From positions 3,658,001-3,722,000 of the forward strand of contig JAETXT010000001.1 in NCBI GenBank assembly GCA_019188255.1: a stretch of DNA of 64,000 nt, read 5' to 3'. Positions 36,085 to 47,000 of the stretch are shown piece by piece. The notes beneath the pieces are model-generated. The model was not told the origin of the DNA. It saw only the letters and a list, made by a program, of their open reading frames with translations, and ran no database searches. Each line of letters begins with the position of its first letter. The first letter of the stretch is position 1. Position numbers and translations under genes: made by a program. The stretch comes from Verticillium longisporum (lineage: Eukaryota > Ascomycota > Sordariomycetes > Glomerellales > Plectosphaerellaceae).

Positions 36085-37768
36085 ATGTCCAACAGCCTCC
36101 TGGGGTCTGGCTGCCCCAAGCCGTTCATCTCCGCGGCTGGATTCCCCCCCGACAAAGGGTGTAAGTGATGCCTGGATGCTGTTCTAGCGCGGCCAACTAA
36201 TCCCGTTTCTTTAGATATCGATGGCCGGCTTTGCCAGAACATCACCGAGACTCTGACGTGCTGTCTGCCATGTCCCATGACAGAATGGGTATATCCTGAC
36301 TATTTTGAGACCTTGACAGCAGTTGCGAACTGGATATGTGTCGCCAGCGTTCTGTGCTGCCTCTTCCTACTCTTGTCGTGGGCGTTCCTGCCCGTCGACA
36401 AGACAAGCCGGCATTATCTGAGCATTAGTCTCGTCTGTGCCGTCATGCTCATGAACGTGAGTCTCGCTCGTTTTTAGCAATGCCAGTCCACAAGATGTTA
36501 ACCCAAACCCCTTCCAGATGGGCTTTGTCATTCCTCTGGCGGCCCAGCCACAAGAATGTATCAACGACATCACGCCCCACAACATGCACACCAGCGGTGT
36601 CTGTGGCGCTTCCGGATCTTTCCTCCTGCTGGGCGGATTCGCCGGCGTCATGTGGGTTTTCTTGCGAGCCGTGTCTCTCCACCTACAGATCTGCTGGCAG
36701 GCCGTCGTCGGCCGGAACTTCATGCTCATCTCTCAGGCCACCGGCTGGGGCTTCCCCGCCATTGCGCTTCTCGTTGCCCTCCTCTTCAGCGGAGTCTCTT
36801 TCCGATTTGGTGCGACTTGCCACATCAACCACGAGAACAGCCTGGCCACCTTTTGGATTCCTCTGTTGGTCTTTGCCGGCCTGACGGTCATAATACAATT
36901 CGCCACGTTTGGCTACTGTATCAAGGTCTACCTGGCCTCTCTGGCCGACAACAGCGCATCGACCGAAGGCTCAAGCCTGCCGCAGTATGCCGCTAGTGCG
37001 CGCACCATGACCCCCCGCCAAGCATACCGACGTGTGCGCCGCGTCATTGCACTACAGTGGAGAGGCATCACAATTGTGCTCATCATCATCTGCGATGTCA
37101 TCTTCTTCTCCGTCATCTTTGTTTTCCAGGACGTCACGGTGCAAGCTGTGCGTGAGGACAAGACCATTGCGGAACCTTGGATCCTCTGCCTCTTCGGTTC
37201 CGGCGGCGATAAAAACAAGTGTTTGGATTTGGCAAAACCTCTCGTCGTCAATGAAGCTACCATCACGGCAGTGCTGGTCCTTCTCGCGGTAAGAGCCCAC
37301 TTGCAATTGCGAACCAGTACGAACGCCACTAACATTTCTGTGCAGATCAACGGCATTTGGTTGCTCATCCTCCTCGGACGATGGTCCATGGTCACCGGCT
37401 GGGTCGACCTCTTCAGGTCGTTCCGCGGTGACAGCAAGAAGGAGTTCGTTTCCGTGGACGCCCGGCAGGATGCCAAGAAAGATACTCGTGCGTACGAGAT
37501 GCTCTCTGTTGACTCGAGCGCTGCGGTAACACCGATTGACCCAGTCAAAACCCCTGCCAGCCCACCGAGCGGCCGCAGAACGCCCGATTACTTCGGACAG
37601 ACTGCACGATATCACGCACCTGAAAGGTCGTTCTCGAGCCCACGGCCACCACGAAGCCCGCCTGCCAACGACGGCTGGGAGATGAGGCCAACGCATGTGC
37701 GTCCTGAAAGGCGGCACAGCCCCGAGGGATTCGAGGACATGAACCCGCTGGGGATGAACAGAATCTGA
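36085..37768 (+). CDS. Frizzled/smoothened-like seven-helix receptor (fungal GPCR)
   Basis: Plasma-membrane sensory receptor of the fungal frizzled/smoothened or cAMP-receptor-like class; ligand unknown. Exons 36085-36160, 36215-36456, 36518-37288 and 37346-37768 (introns of 54, 61 and 57 bases) code for 503 residues. A short extracellular Cys-rich N-terminus follows the pattern CPKPF...FPPDKGY...CQNITETLTCCLPCP..WVYP. Seven hydrophobic helices come next: NWICVASVLCCLFLLLSW, YLSISLVCAVMLMNMGFVI, GSFLLLGGFAGVMWVFL, ATGWGFPAIALLVALLF, FWIPLLVFAGLTVIIQF, ITIVLIIICDVIFFSVI and AVLVLLAINGIWLLILL. A long hydrophilic Ser/Pro-rich C-terminal tail of about 115 residues bears SP/TP sites (TPIDP, TPASPP, TPDYFG) and is presumably cytosolic. 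A weak hydrophobic N-terminus means no clear signal peptide. Class is confident; coupling partner unknown. Confidence 0.88.
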
Positions 37769-39187
37769 TCCTCAACCAATCAGTAACATTGAAAAAACAG
37801 GAAAGAAAACGAAAATACACAAATGAAAAGCCTCAGGCGCCTCGGACTCAACACAGGGGGAGAAGGGGTATTATATTTACGAGCCACGATCGCTCAGTGC
37901 ACACACGTGCCCTTCCATTACATATTGGCTTACGAGCACCATCATTTACACCATGAGGCGGACACACGCCATGTTCATATCGACTTGGGCCGGCTAGGCA
38001 AAGGGGGGCCAAGGGGCAGAATGGCCATGAGTCGAGCCAGGTCATATACAGTGACGAATGCGATGTAGGATCAGCGCCGGCGTCTCGGATTTTTGTTATT
38101 TATCAATTCATGGAAATCTGTCGAGGAGGAACACACGAGGCTACGTCCTCGAGATACCACTACTGTATAGTTCGGTGAAAGGAGCGGATGGGCAAGCTTG
38201 CAAGGCCCTAATGTCACGACGGTGTTGCTCTCGACAGCAGGTGGGGAGGGCAGTGAATAAGAAGAGTGTCAACGATTTCAATTGGGACTACTGATATGGC
38301 AATGCTGTGCAGCAATGTTGATGTTGAACGCTAAAAAGAGGTAGGCTGTGGCTCACATTAAGCTCTCGACGTCGCGGGACAGCGGGTCTGGGTGGACGGA
38401 TGTCGTCGGGCGAGGGGTCTTGCACTTGACAGGACAGCAGCAGAGCGCCCCCGGAAGGGGCGGATGTTGAAGAGCAAGGCAGCTCGCCCGCATCGCCACG
38501 AATAGGCTCGGCATGCTCGGAGGACGACATAGTTGCGGGCTGCATGTCTGACAGCGCCCCCCCCCCGGGAAAGCTTGCTCGGTGCGTGGGATCAGCGTCC
38601 GGTATTTGATTTAAAGAAGGAAACACGCGACTCAGATGGGTGCATTCGCTGCGAGTTGATCTTCTCCTTCATTTCTTCTTTTCATTTCGGGTCCCGGCCG
38701 TACCTACCATGGACTACCTACCCATCTAGTCTGAGGGAGGGTACCGAGGAAGCAAAAGTCTGATTTTGCTGAGGCGACGCACTCGAGACAGACAAACACA
38801 CGCTGCTTTGTCGATCTTTTGACGGTCCTGGCGCCTGCATCCCCTTACTCGGTGTCTTGAGTGAGGGTCTTGAGACGCTGCAGAGGTCCATCTCGCCCTT
38901 CGCCTTCTCTCCTTCTATTCTCCCTCTCTCTCTCTTTCTCTGTTTTTCTTTTGAGGGAACGTCGACCTTGCTACGGAGCAGGTGGCAGGCACGGCCGAAG
39001 TGCCGCTTCCCGGTTGTGACGCCGGCCCCTGGTTACTGCCCTGGCTGCTGCCCTGGCTGCTGCCCTGGCTGCTGCCCTGGCTGCTGCCCTGGCTGGCCTG
39101 AATCGTGCGTGACAGGAACAATTTGGCACCACGTGCTCTGGATATTCCCTTGCCACAGCACAGACGGCCTCAGTGCGACCGGGAGCC
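37769..39187. other. Intergenic region, receptor to GH5 gene
   Basis: No gene is supported. It contains the 3' flank of the receptor gene, a pyrimidine-rich stretch at about 38890-38950 and a CCCTGGCTGCTG repeat at 39039-39096 just upstream of the GH5 start. Confidence 0.65.
39039..39096. repeat. 12-base tandem repeat, about five copies
   Basis: Four perfect copies plus a partial fifth of CCCTGGCTGCTG end 91 bases before the GH5 start codon, so the repeat probably lies in the 5' leader. Confidence 0.95.
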
Positions 39188-40840
39188 ATGACATCCGCTG
39201 TGGGCGGCAACGTCAGCCCCGACCAGGCCACTACTAGGGTCAGAGCGTGGAGCTGGACCCGGGCTCTTCGAGCCAAGAGAAGCTTTAGCAGCACCAGGCT
39301 CGGAACCTGGCTTGACGACGTTGAACAATCGTCGACGGGGCGCTCTGCCTTTGACCACGATGACGACGACAACGACGACAACGACGACGACTTTGCATTC
39401 ATCTCTACGGAAACGCCCACGGAGTATGGCACACACGGTCTGGGCCCAATTCACCTACCAACGCCATCCTCAGCTCGACATCGTTCAACGACACTGCGAT
39501 ATCACGTATCACCACTTGCTCGTAGATTGGCACGCAACACAGCCTGCGTCGTAGGGCAAATTGCGAGGTTTCTCCGACGCAACATGTTTCTCGCCATCTC
39601 CCTCCTGCTGATCGGAGCTTACATCCACTATCTCTGGCGCGCAGAGACCACCATCAATGTTCCCTGGGTCCCCGACCCAGCATCCCGCCTCTTCGCCGAG
39701 GTTCCGCTGACACCGCTCCCCGCCAAAGACGACATCACGACGTACCAACTTCCCCTGGCCACGAGGGGCCGCAACATTGTCGACGCCAAGGGCCGCCGCT
39801 TCAAGCTCCTCTCGGTCAACTGGTACGGCGCCTCCGACGAGCTCTTCGTGCCCGGCGGCCTCGACATCCGCCACCGCCGCGACATTGCCGTCACCATCCG
39901 CGCCCTCGGCTTCAACAGCGTGAGGCCCCCCTACGCCGACGAAATCGTGACGGCCAACCCCGTCGTCGACGCGCGCGTCGTGGCCGCGAACCCGGACCTC
40001 GCGGGCAAGCGCGCCCTCGACGTGTTCGAGGCCGTAACGACAGCCCTCACGGACGTGGGGCTCGCCGTCGTGGTCAACAACCACATCACGCACGCAACGT
40101 GGTGCTGCGGCGCCGATCCCTGCGATGCCGGGTGGGCGAACGATCACTTGGGGCCGCTGTGCCGCGTGCGCCAGACGGAGGAGGGCTGGATCCGGAACTG
40201 GGAGGCCGTCATGGCGCGGTTCGTGGCCAATCCGCTCGTCATCGGCGCCGACCTGCGGAACGAGGTGCGCGGCGTCTGGGGCACCATGCCATGGAGCAAG
40301 TGGGCGGCCGCCGCCGAGAGGGCCGGCAACAGGCTGCTCAAGATGAACCCCGACTGGCTCATCGTCGTTGGCGGGACCGAGTCGGGCAACGACCTCCGCG
40401 GCGTGGCTGAGCGGCCCGTGAGGCTCGACGTGCCGGATAGGGTCGTGTACTCGGCGCACGTGTACGCTTGGTCCGGCTGGGGCAGCCTCGAGGGGCGTTT
40501 CGCCAAGAGGGGGTACGCCTCGTTCGTCCACGCCATGCGGGAGAACTGGGGCTACCTCGTCGAGGGCGACAGGGCGCCCGTCTGGGTCGGGGAGTTTGGG
40601 GCGCCGAGGGACCCGAGCATGGGCGACGCCAATTACTGGCAGAACCTCGTGCGCTATCTCAAGGTCGTCGACGCCGACTTTGGCTACTGGGCCATCAACC
40701 CGAGGAAGCCAAAGGCGAACACGACGGAAACGTATGCGCTGGTCGAGGACGATTGGAAGACTCCAGTGCTCGACTACCGCATGAAAGACATGGCGGAAAT
40801 GATGAAGCAAGGCACGTCTGAGGGGCACGATGATTTATGA
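39188..40840 (+). CDS. Membrane-anchored glycoside hydrolase family 5 (cellulase-like)
   Basis: GH5 (clan GH-A) retaining glycosidase predicted to be a type II membrane protein with its catalytic domain outside the cytosol; substrate (beta-glucan or a glycolipid) unknown. One exon, 550 residues. A hydrophilic N-terminus includes an acidic run (DHDDDDNDDNDDDF, about residues 56-70). A single membrane helix (MFLAISLLLIGAYIHYLW, about 133-150) follows, then a (beta/alpha)8 barrel: LLSVNWYGASDELF, GFNSVRPPYADE, VVVNNHITHATWC, then DLRNEVRG with acid/base Glu359, YSAHVYAWSGW and VWVGEFGAPR with nucleophile Glu469. All GH5 hallmarks are present. It is intronless with very high GC at third positions, unlike the spliced genes on each side. 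The start is the only good ATG before the acidic tail. Family is certain; subfamily not assigned. Confidence 0.9.
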   Translation: MTSAVGGNVSPDQATTRVRAWSWTRALRAKRSFSSTRLGTWLDDVEQSSTGRSAFDHDDDDNDDNDDDFAFISTETPTEYGTHGLGPIHLPTPSSARHRSTTLRYHVSPLARRLARNTACVVGQIARFLRRNMFLAISLLLIGAYIHYLWRAETTINVPWVPDPASRLFAEVPLTPLPAKDDITTYQLPLATRGRNIVDAKGRRFKLLSVNWYGASDELFVPGGLDIRHRRDIAVTIRALGFNSVRPPYADEIVTANPVVDARVVAANPDLAGKRALDVFEAVTTALTDVGLAVVVNNHITHATWCCGADPCDAGWANDHLGPLCRVRQTEEGWIRNWEAVMARFVANPLVIGADLRNEVRGVWGTMPWSKWAAAAERAGNRLLKMNPDWLIVVGGTESGNDLRGVAERPVRLDVPDRVVYSAHVYAWSGWGSLEGRFAKRGYASFVHAMRENWGYLVEGDRAPVWVGEFGAPRDPSMGDANYWQNLVRYLKVVDADFGYWAINPRKPKANTTETYALVEDDWKTPVLDYRMKDMAEMMKQGTSEGHDDL

Positions 40841-41381
40841 GGGGTTGTGGTAATGACGATCAAGTTTACGAATCGCAGGCACCCTGGACATGGCGTTCTA
40901 GACAGCTTGGACATGAGGGTTGGACAGCTAGTTCGTGAGGTTTATTTTGTCATGATACCTATGAAAAGCGGTTGGGATGCTGGCTTCACGCTGATAATCA
41001 TGCTGATTTCCTTCGATGATCTTTCTACACTATTGTTGTCATGCCATGAAATCCATTGTCCTGCATCACAAAAACAGTGCTAGGCACCCTGACGTTACGG
41101 AACGTCATGTCGCAGCGAGGCTTATCGATACAGCACAGGAGTGGGGCTGACCCCTCGAGCATCAGCGGCGCCCGCGCGGCTGTTCTTCGATTCATCCATT
41201 CGTGGGAAACATCGCATGAGGACCGACTAGGTCGTTGACCTTTGTTTGCAACTCGACAAGACGCCAGCGCACCGACCCATGCAAACCGCGTTCTTGCTCC
41301 TCTCGCTTCTTCAAGGCCCCTCTTCACAATTCTGTGCGGCAACAGCGCTCTCAAGCACACAAACACCCGGCAACAGCATCT
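40841..41381. other. Intergenic region, GH5 to CRT10
   Basis: 3' flank of the GH5 gene and the short CRT10 promoter. Nothing else is seen. Confidence 0.65.
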
Positions 41382-44068
41382 ATGTCCGACGAGGCCGACT
41401 GCGCCTTTGGTTCTCGTAGGAGACGATGGCCTACCGTCCGTTCCGCGAAGTAACCGTGGGGAAATGCCAGGTTCAGACGGCGACAGCACGCGTGAGCATT
41501 CTGCAGATCCTCTGTGCGGAATGCCATACTGACACCTTCCCGATGTACACAGTTTGGCCCAGACGTGATCGACGTCGTACGAGAACGAGACAGTGACTTC
41601 CACCAGTCTTCGAACGGCACCGTCCAGCACGACCTCACGAACGGCGTACCGACAGGCCAGTTCTACACGGGCGGTCCGCCTGCCAGCGTCAATGGCGAAC
41701 CTGTCTCTCCTGAGAGGAGAGTGCCGCAGATGCCCTACTACCGCAACAACCTAACAGCCTTGTCGCAAAAATACAACGTAGGAACCCCACCACTACTCTG
41801 CTCTGCGCACTACGTTCGACCCCGACTAACCTGCCCCTCCTCAGCTCTACTTTGTCGCCTACGAGAACCGCCTCTTCGTCTACCGCCCTCGAGATGTGCC
41901 ACGGCAGACGATACCTGAAGATGCCGACCTCATCCTCGCGACGGGTCCCGACCGAATGTCCGAGTACGTGGGCGGCACCATGGACCGCCGCTTCTCTCAC
42001 CAGGCCAACGCCATCACGACGGGATTCGTCGGCCACCAGGAGATTGTCCTCCTCGTGTTTGACGACGGGTCGGTTATCGCATATTATACCAAACACATTG
42101 CCGAATACGTCCTCCATGTTCGACCACCCGGTGCCGCTGCCAGCGCGGTCAAGGCGGCCCCGATCCCGCTGCCGTTCTTTCGCGAAAACGTCGGCTCCTC
42201 GGCCTGGGGCGTCGCTGTTCACCAGGAATCTCGGCTCATAGCCGTCAGCTCCAACCGACGTGAGGTCACCGTTTTCGCCTTTGGTCTTTCGAAGCAGCCG
42301 GGGGGAGCCAAGAAGGGACACAAGCACGACTTTCCCGCCACGCTGGTGGCGGGCCGCAAGCGCAACTGGCGCATCGTCCTGCTTCTGGGGGAGGAGGGAC
42401 ACAACATCCCCAACGTTTCTTTCTGGGACGACAAGAACGGGCTGGCCGAGAAGGTGTGTGCTGTAGACATCTACGGCAACACCTGGATTCTCGACATCTG
42501 GAAGCCCTGCACTGCTCCGTATCGGATCGCACATAGCGACCAGGGCAGTGCGAACATGATCAGAGTGCCACAGGGGTAAGCAAGGCATTTGTGCATCTCA
42601 CCCAGCATGTATTCTTTGGTACTGACGCACTCGTCGTAGCGGCTGGGGTGTCATGGTCGTACCTCTCACAGGTGCAATGCGCGCGACGACGTCGAGTGAT
42701 GCGTTCGGCACCAAAAAGCCCACGACTGTCGAATATGAGATTCGGACAGCACCGGGCTTTGCGCATACGAGCGTGATAGACATATCAGAGAGCCTCAATC
42801 ACGTCCGCGATAGCCCGATTCATGGGCTGCAGCTTCCTGCTACGCTTCTGAACATGAACCCTCCAAACCAGTTGATAGCGGCGATCTTTGGTCAGGGAGT
42901 CGGCCTTGGTCTAGATGACAGTACATCTGAGCACGAAGACGATGATGACGATGACGAAGACGACGACGAGGAAGAAGAAGACGACGACGAAGGCAGCGAG
43001 GCTGGCCTGGTTGGAGACCCGATTGGAATGAATTTGTACAGCGAACACGATGTGGACGGTGGTGCACCGCTTGAGCCTTCCGACACGCCCCTCTCTCTGG
43101 CGAGTGACGGGAGCGAAGAATACGACGATATGGAGGACGCCCTCGACTCCAACAGCAGCGGGCTCGTCTGGCCCTGGGAGCTCCCAGGGAACAGCACGAT
43201 AGATCTAGCCGAATTCGCGCAACTAATCAGCCCTCCACTGACAGGCGCCGTACCTCTTCATCCCCAGATGCTGGAAAATGTCGCAGCTCAGTCCAAGATC
43301 ATATTCCAAGGCACCATTGACGGTCGTCGCCTGTCGCCACAGAAGCTGCACACCGCCCAGAACTTCTGGCTTGACATGCTTTACCTGCCACATACAGGCA
43401 AAGTCTACGCCTTCCAGTCCTCTTTCCACCACAAGGCCACATTTCTCCGGCGCAGCCTTGAGGTTAACCGTAACACGACCCCCCAGGATCCCGCCACCCT
43501 GAGGGATATCACGAGCCGTGCGTGCCTACTGCGCACTTACACGACCGACATTGAGATGCGTCGCCTCTCCACCCCGCACCGCGCCGTCATCTGCCGCTCT
43601 GTCACGAGCGCTCAACCACACCACCCTGTATTCCGCCACATGGCACGTCTGAACATGCTGCTACGCGTTCCGGAGCTGTCACTCGTCATCGTCGGGTCGG
43701 CAGTCGGGCAGGTCGTCCTACTGACGCCCACGACGGGCGACCGCGGCGTCAACTTTGCCGACGAGCGTAAGGGTCATGCACCCCAGGGAACGGATTGGTC
43801 CACTCGTCACGGATTCCGCGTTGACTGGGTGCTGCCGACGCAGACGGACGAGGACGCCGGACGCAGGCCCGCGAGGCCGCTTTACGGCATCGCCGTCGGG
43901 CCCGTGCAGGAGGGTGGCGCGGAGGGTATGCTGCTGGCGCGGCCAGATAGCAAGACCACGGCCGGGCCGGGGTCGAGACGATATAGACTCATGCTGCACT
44001 ACAGAGACCACACCATCCTGTCGTACGAGCTCAGCCGGAACGACGACTACAGGCTCGAGATCGTTTGA
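41382..44068 (+). CDS. CRT10: CRT10 family protein (regulator of ribonucleotide reductase genes)
   Basis: Homologue of yeast Crt10, which acts in transcriptional control of RNR genes and hydroxyurea resistance. The fold is WD/beta-propeller-like and it probably acts in a ubiquitin ligase context. Exons: 41382-41449 and 41507-41777 (N-terminal model uncertain), 41845-42575 and 42640-44068. The introns at 41778-41844 and 42576-42639 are secure. This model gives 832 residues in frame. Characteristic stretches are PYYRNNLTALSQKYN-LYFVAYENRLFVYRP, SSAWGVAVHQESRLIAVSSN, NIPNVSFWDD and VDIYGNTWILDIWKPC. A purely acidic run (Asp/Glu, codons about 42937-42993) sits in a large insertion, as is usual in this family. 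An alternative first exon from ATG 41464 would be out of phase, so I prefer ATG 41382 with a 57-base intron. Family assignment is good; biochemical role in filamentous fungi is inferred. Confidence 0.82.
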
Positions 44069-47000
44069 GCGACCTGGCCTCGGATGATGGGTTCGCTCGG
44101 GGCCACTCTCGAACCAGTGGTTCGGCGTTCGTAGTCTCAACGTGGGTGGATTCCACGATGAACTCGCCTCCTTTTGATGCATTGGCGTTTGCATGGGATT
44201 TCAGTTTGTGTTTTGGTTTCAACATTGTGCTGTGGGCCGGGCTGGAAAACAGCTCTCTAAGGTTCAGTGCATCCACGCCGTCGCTTGGCGACGCAACGAG
44301 GTTACGACGAGAAGATACCCAGATGAATGAATTTCTTCGATCCTTTGTGCATGACTGTGGACCGCTATGCCTTGCATATGAACATTGCGCTAGTGGCACG
44401 TACTACAACCTTGTCTTCACGTTCTGCGGGCTTGCGGGTGTTTGACGTTCAACTCGACTCTCCTTCGTTGTCCGTTGTCGAGCCGAAATCCCCTCCCTAA
44501 GCTCATCTAGGGCTGTTGCGCAAAGTAAAGCAAGGATCCTTGGGGCGGTGTACACCCCGTGGTCACTGGCATGCGCTCCTCTATGCACTGGTAGTGCTCT
44601 GAGGCTTGGTGTCGATGGGTCAATATACTCAAGGGAGTTCGGCATGACCTCGTCCTGTATCACATGGACCGACCGACAGCCCTATGGTGAACGTTCTGCT
44701 CATAACAATCGAGGAAACACTGAGTCCATCCCACGGGAACTAGATACAGAGAGGTGCATACAAGGATTCGAGCACGTTCCCCCCCTCGACTGGTCGTCAT
44801 GCAACACACATGCTTGACATGCCCCCTGGTACCGTGCCCAAGGATACTTTCTCCCCATGACAGCTGTAGGAAAGTGTTACCGGACTCGAAGCCTCTTCGG
44901 ATCCAGCATGAGCACGAATTCGTTATGTTTCGAAGGAGCAGTCATTTCGACCAGCCAGGTTCGAGCGATTGCTCAATCACGTTCTTGAGCGTCGCCGACG
45001 TCAGTGGCCATGAGCTATGTAGTGCTGCGCACCACACCGCCACTGCAAAGCCGCAGCAAGCGATATGTGTTGCCCGCGACACGAGCCCCAAAGCCGTCTT
45101 GACGGAAAACAGGACGGTGTCGGCATGCTGGGTCAGCCCGTGGTCGATACCCAGGATAGACGTGCTGGTTCCTATCTCTCATTCAACCATTCGTTTGTCA
45201 AAGAGGTTAAAGCACACGTATCTGTTACGTGCGGCAAGAATCCAAAGGGAGGATCGTTTCAGATTCACTTGAGGTTCCTTTAAAAACAGTTGATGCTATC
45301 CAGCCGAGACAGACACGAGAGTTCAGGCGCACAGCTCGGGCACATTGGCTGTACGCTCGGCATTCCAAGGCATCAAAAAGCTCCGATGTATCCGGTTGAG
45401 TACCAGCGGTGAGGAGCTGGCATGAGAGCTTCAGCATCTAAACAGCCGCTGGTACTTGTAAGAGGGAGAAGTCTGTCCCACCTAGGAGGAGGGGTAATGC
45501 CATTTTTCTCAAAGATGGTGCATGTGCGGGCTTCAAGACTTTCCGTCCGCAGACCTGTTGCATTGCCAAGATCCACGATGCGACATTCGCCTTGGAACAA
45601 GTAACCTTTGCGCTCGAAAAAAAAAAAAAAGGCAGTACGGGATATTGAACTTAATTCCTGGAAGCTCGGTCCAAGCCTCTATTTATTGCGGCCTGACTAG
45701 GATCACGCATTCCCAGGGCGAGTAGATGAACGGCGAAAACACGACAAGGAATCAGGGTCGGAGAATTGCTAGTCGAGAAGCCTTTTTTTTTTGCGATAGG
45801 ACGGCGAATCTGCACACCGCACGAGCAACTCCCGCCGATTTCCAGGAGGCTGATTGATGCGATTCAGCTACGCAATGCACGCAATGCACGTCAATGGGCT
45901 CATCGCTTCGTGTATGTCACTTGACTACCAGACACATTATAAGAGGGGCAGATATCGCATGGCGCAGTGCCTGCGGCTTCATCACATGTGGACAGATAAC
46001 CTGCCCATATCTCGTTTACTAGGCTCTACAAATTATGCTGTCGAGTAGCCACGAGGACCAATGTTCGTGTTGTCCACCATATATATGATCCAAGCTTGAG
46101 TTCCTCTACGCGACCTCAATCAGGGCACTTAGCAGCACACGTTGTATTACACATCGAGAGGTGGAAGAGCGCGGGTCGGACCGATTTGACAGTCGCGTAC
46201 GTTGATGCACACGACCGTCGCATACAGAACCGCGTCCACTGCATCCAAGATCAATCATTGCTCAGTGTGCTCAAAAGCATGAGTCACGCGATACAGATTA
46301 TGTAGAAGTATCTGGCATGTATCCAGGCCACCTTCAAGAGCAACGGCAACGGGCAGAAAGGAAGGAGGGTTGTGCGGTCACCGTGTTCGGGAAAATGGCG
46401 CGCGATCACATGCTGCCCTTTCGCTCATCGGTCCATCTTTCCCCCTAAACACCCATCATTCGACCAGTTCAAAAGCCTGTCTATGTGGTGACACGCAAAA
46501 TCGAAACCTTCCAGAAGGGGAAAGCCTCGACCTCGGAGAGAGTCGGAAGCATCCAAGCAGCTGGGCAGCAAGAGGTGACAAGCACATTTGACAAACCTGC
46601 CTAGAACGGCTCGAAGGGAGTTGGTATGGCGGGACCGCTGGTTCGGGCGTGAGATAAGGCTAACGCTGTTAACGGGACCGCCGGTTTGGGAACCGGGGGC
46701 AGTTGCGGCGAACGGGGCACATGGGGCGAGAAGGGCGCGGCGCACGATGACAAGGTGGAAATTTTGAGGGGCTCTGCGATGCACGGCGGGAGGCGCGTTT
46801 TCCATGTCAAACGCAGGGCGATACAGAGGCGGCTCAAAGAAGCCGGGGTGCAGGTGTTTGAGGTCGTTCGATCTTCGAGTTGGGATGTTCAGGGTATCGA
46901 TGGGCCGAAAACACTACGAAATCCAGACGAGATTCCAATCCTTAATTCGAGGCTCAGCCGTCCGTTGCCGAGGGCGAGGGCTTTCGCAGCGGTCAGACAC

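Noticed and set aside
39509..40828. 439-codon minus-strand open frame opposite the GH5 gene
   Set aside because: It is a mirror of the GC-rich codons of the GH5 gene. The + frame has clear GH5 motifs, and the antisense product is His/Val/Arg-rich nonsense.
36085..44068. Functional cluster of receptor, GH5 and CRT10 genes
   Set aside because: They are on the same strand, but their roles are unrelated as far as known and intergenic gaps are normal.
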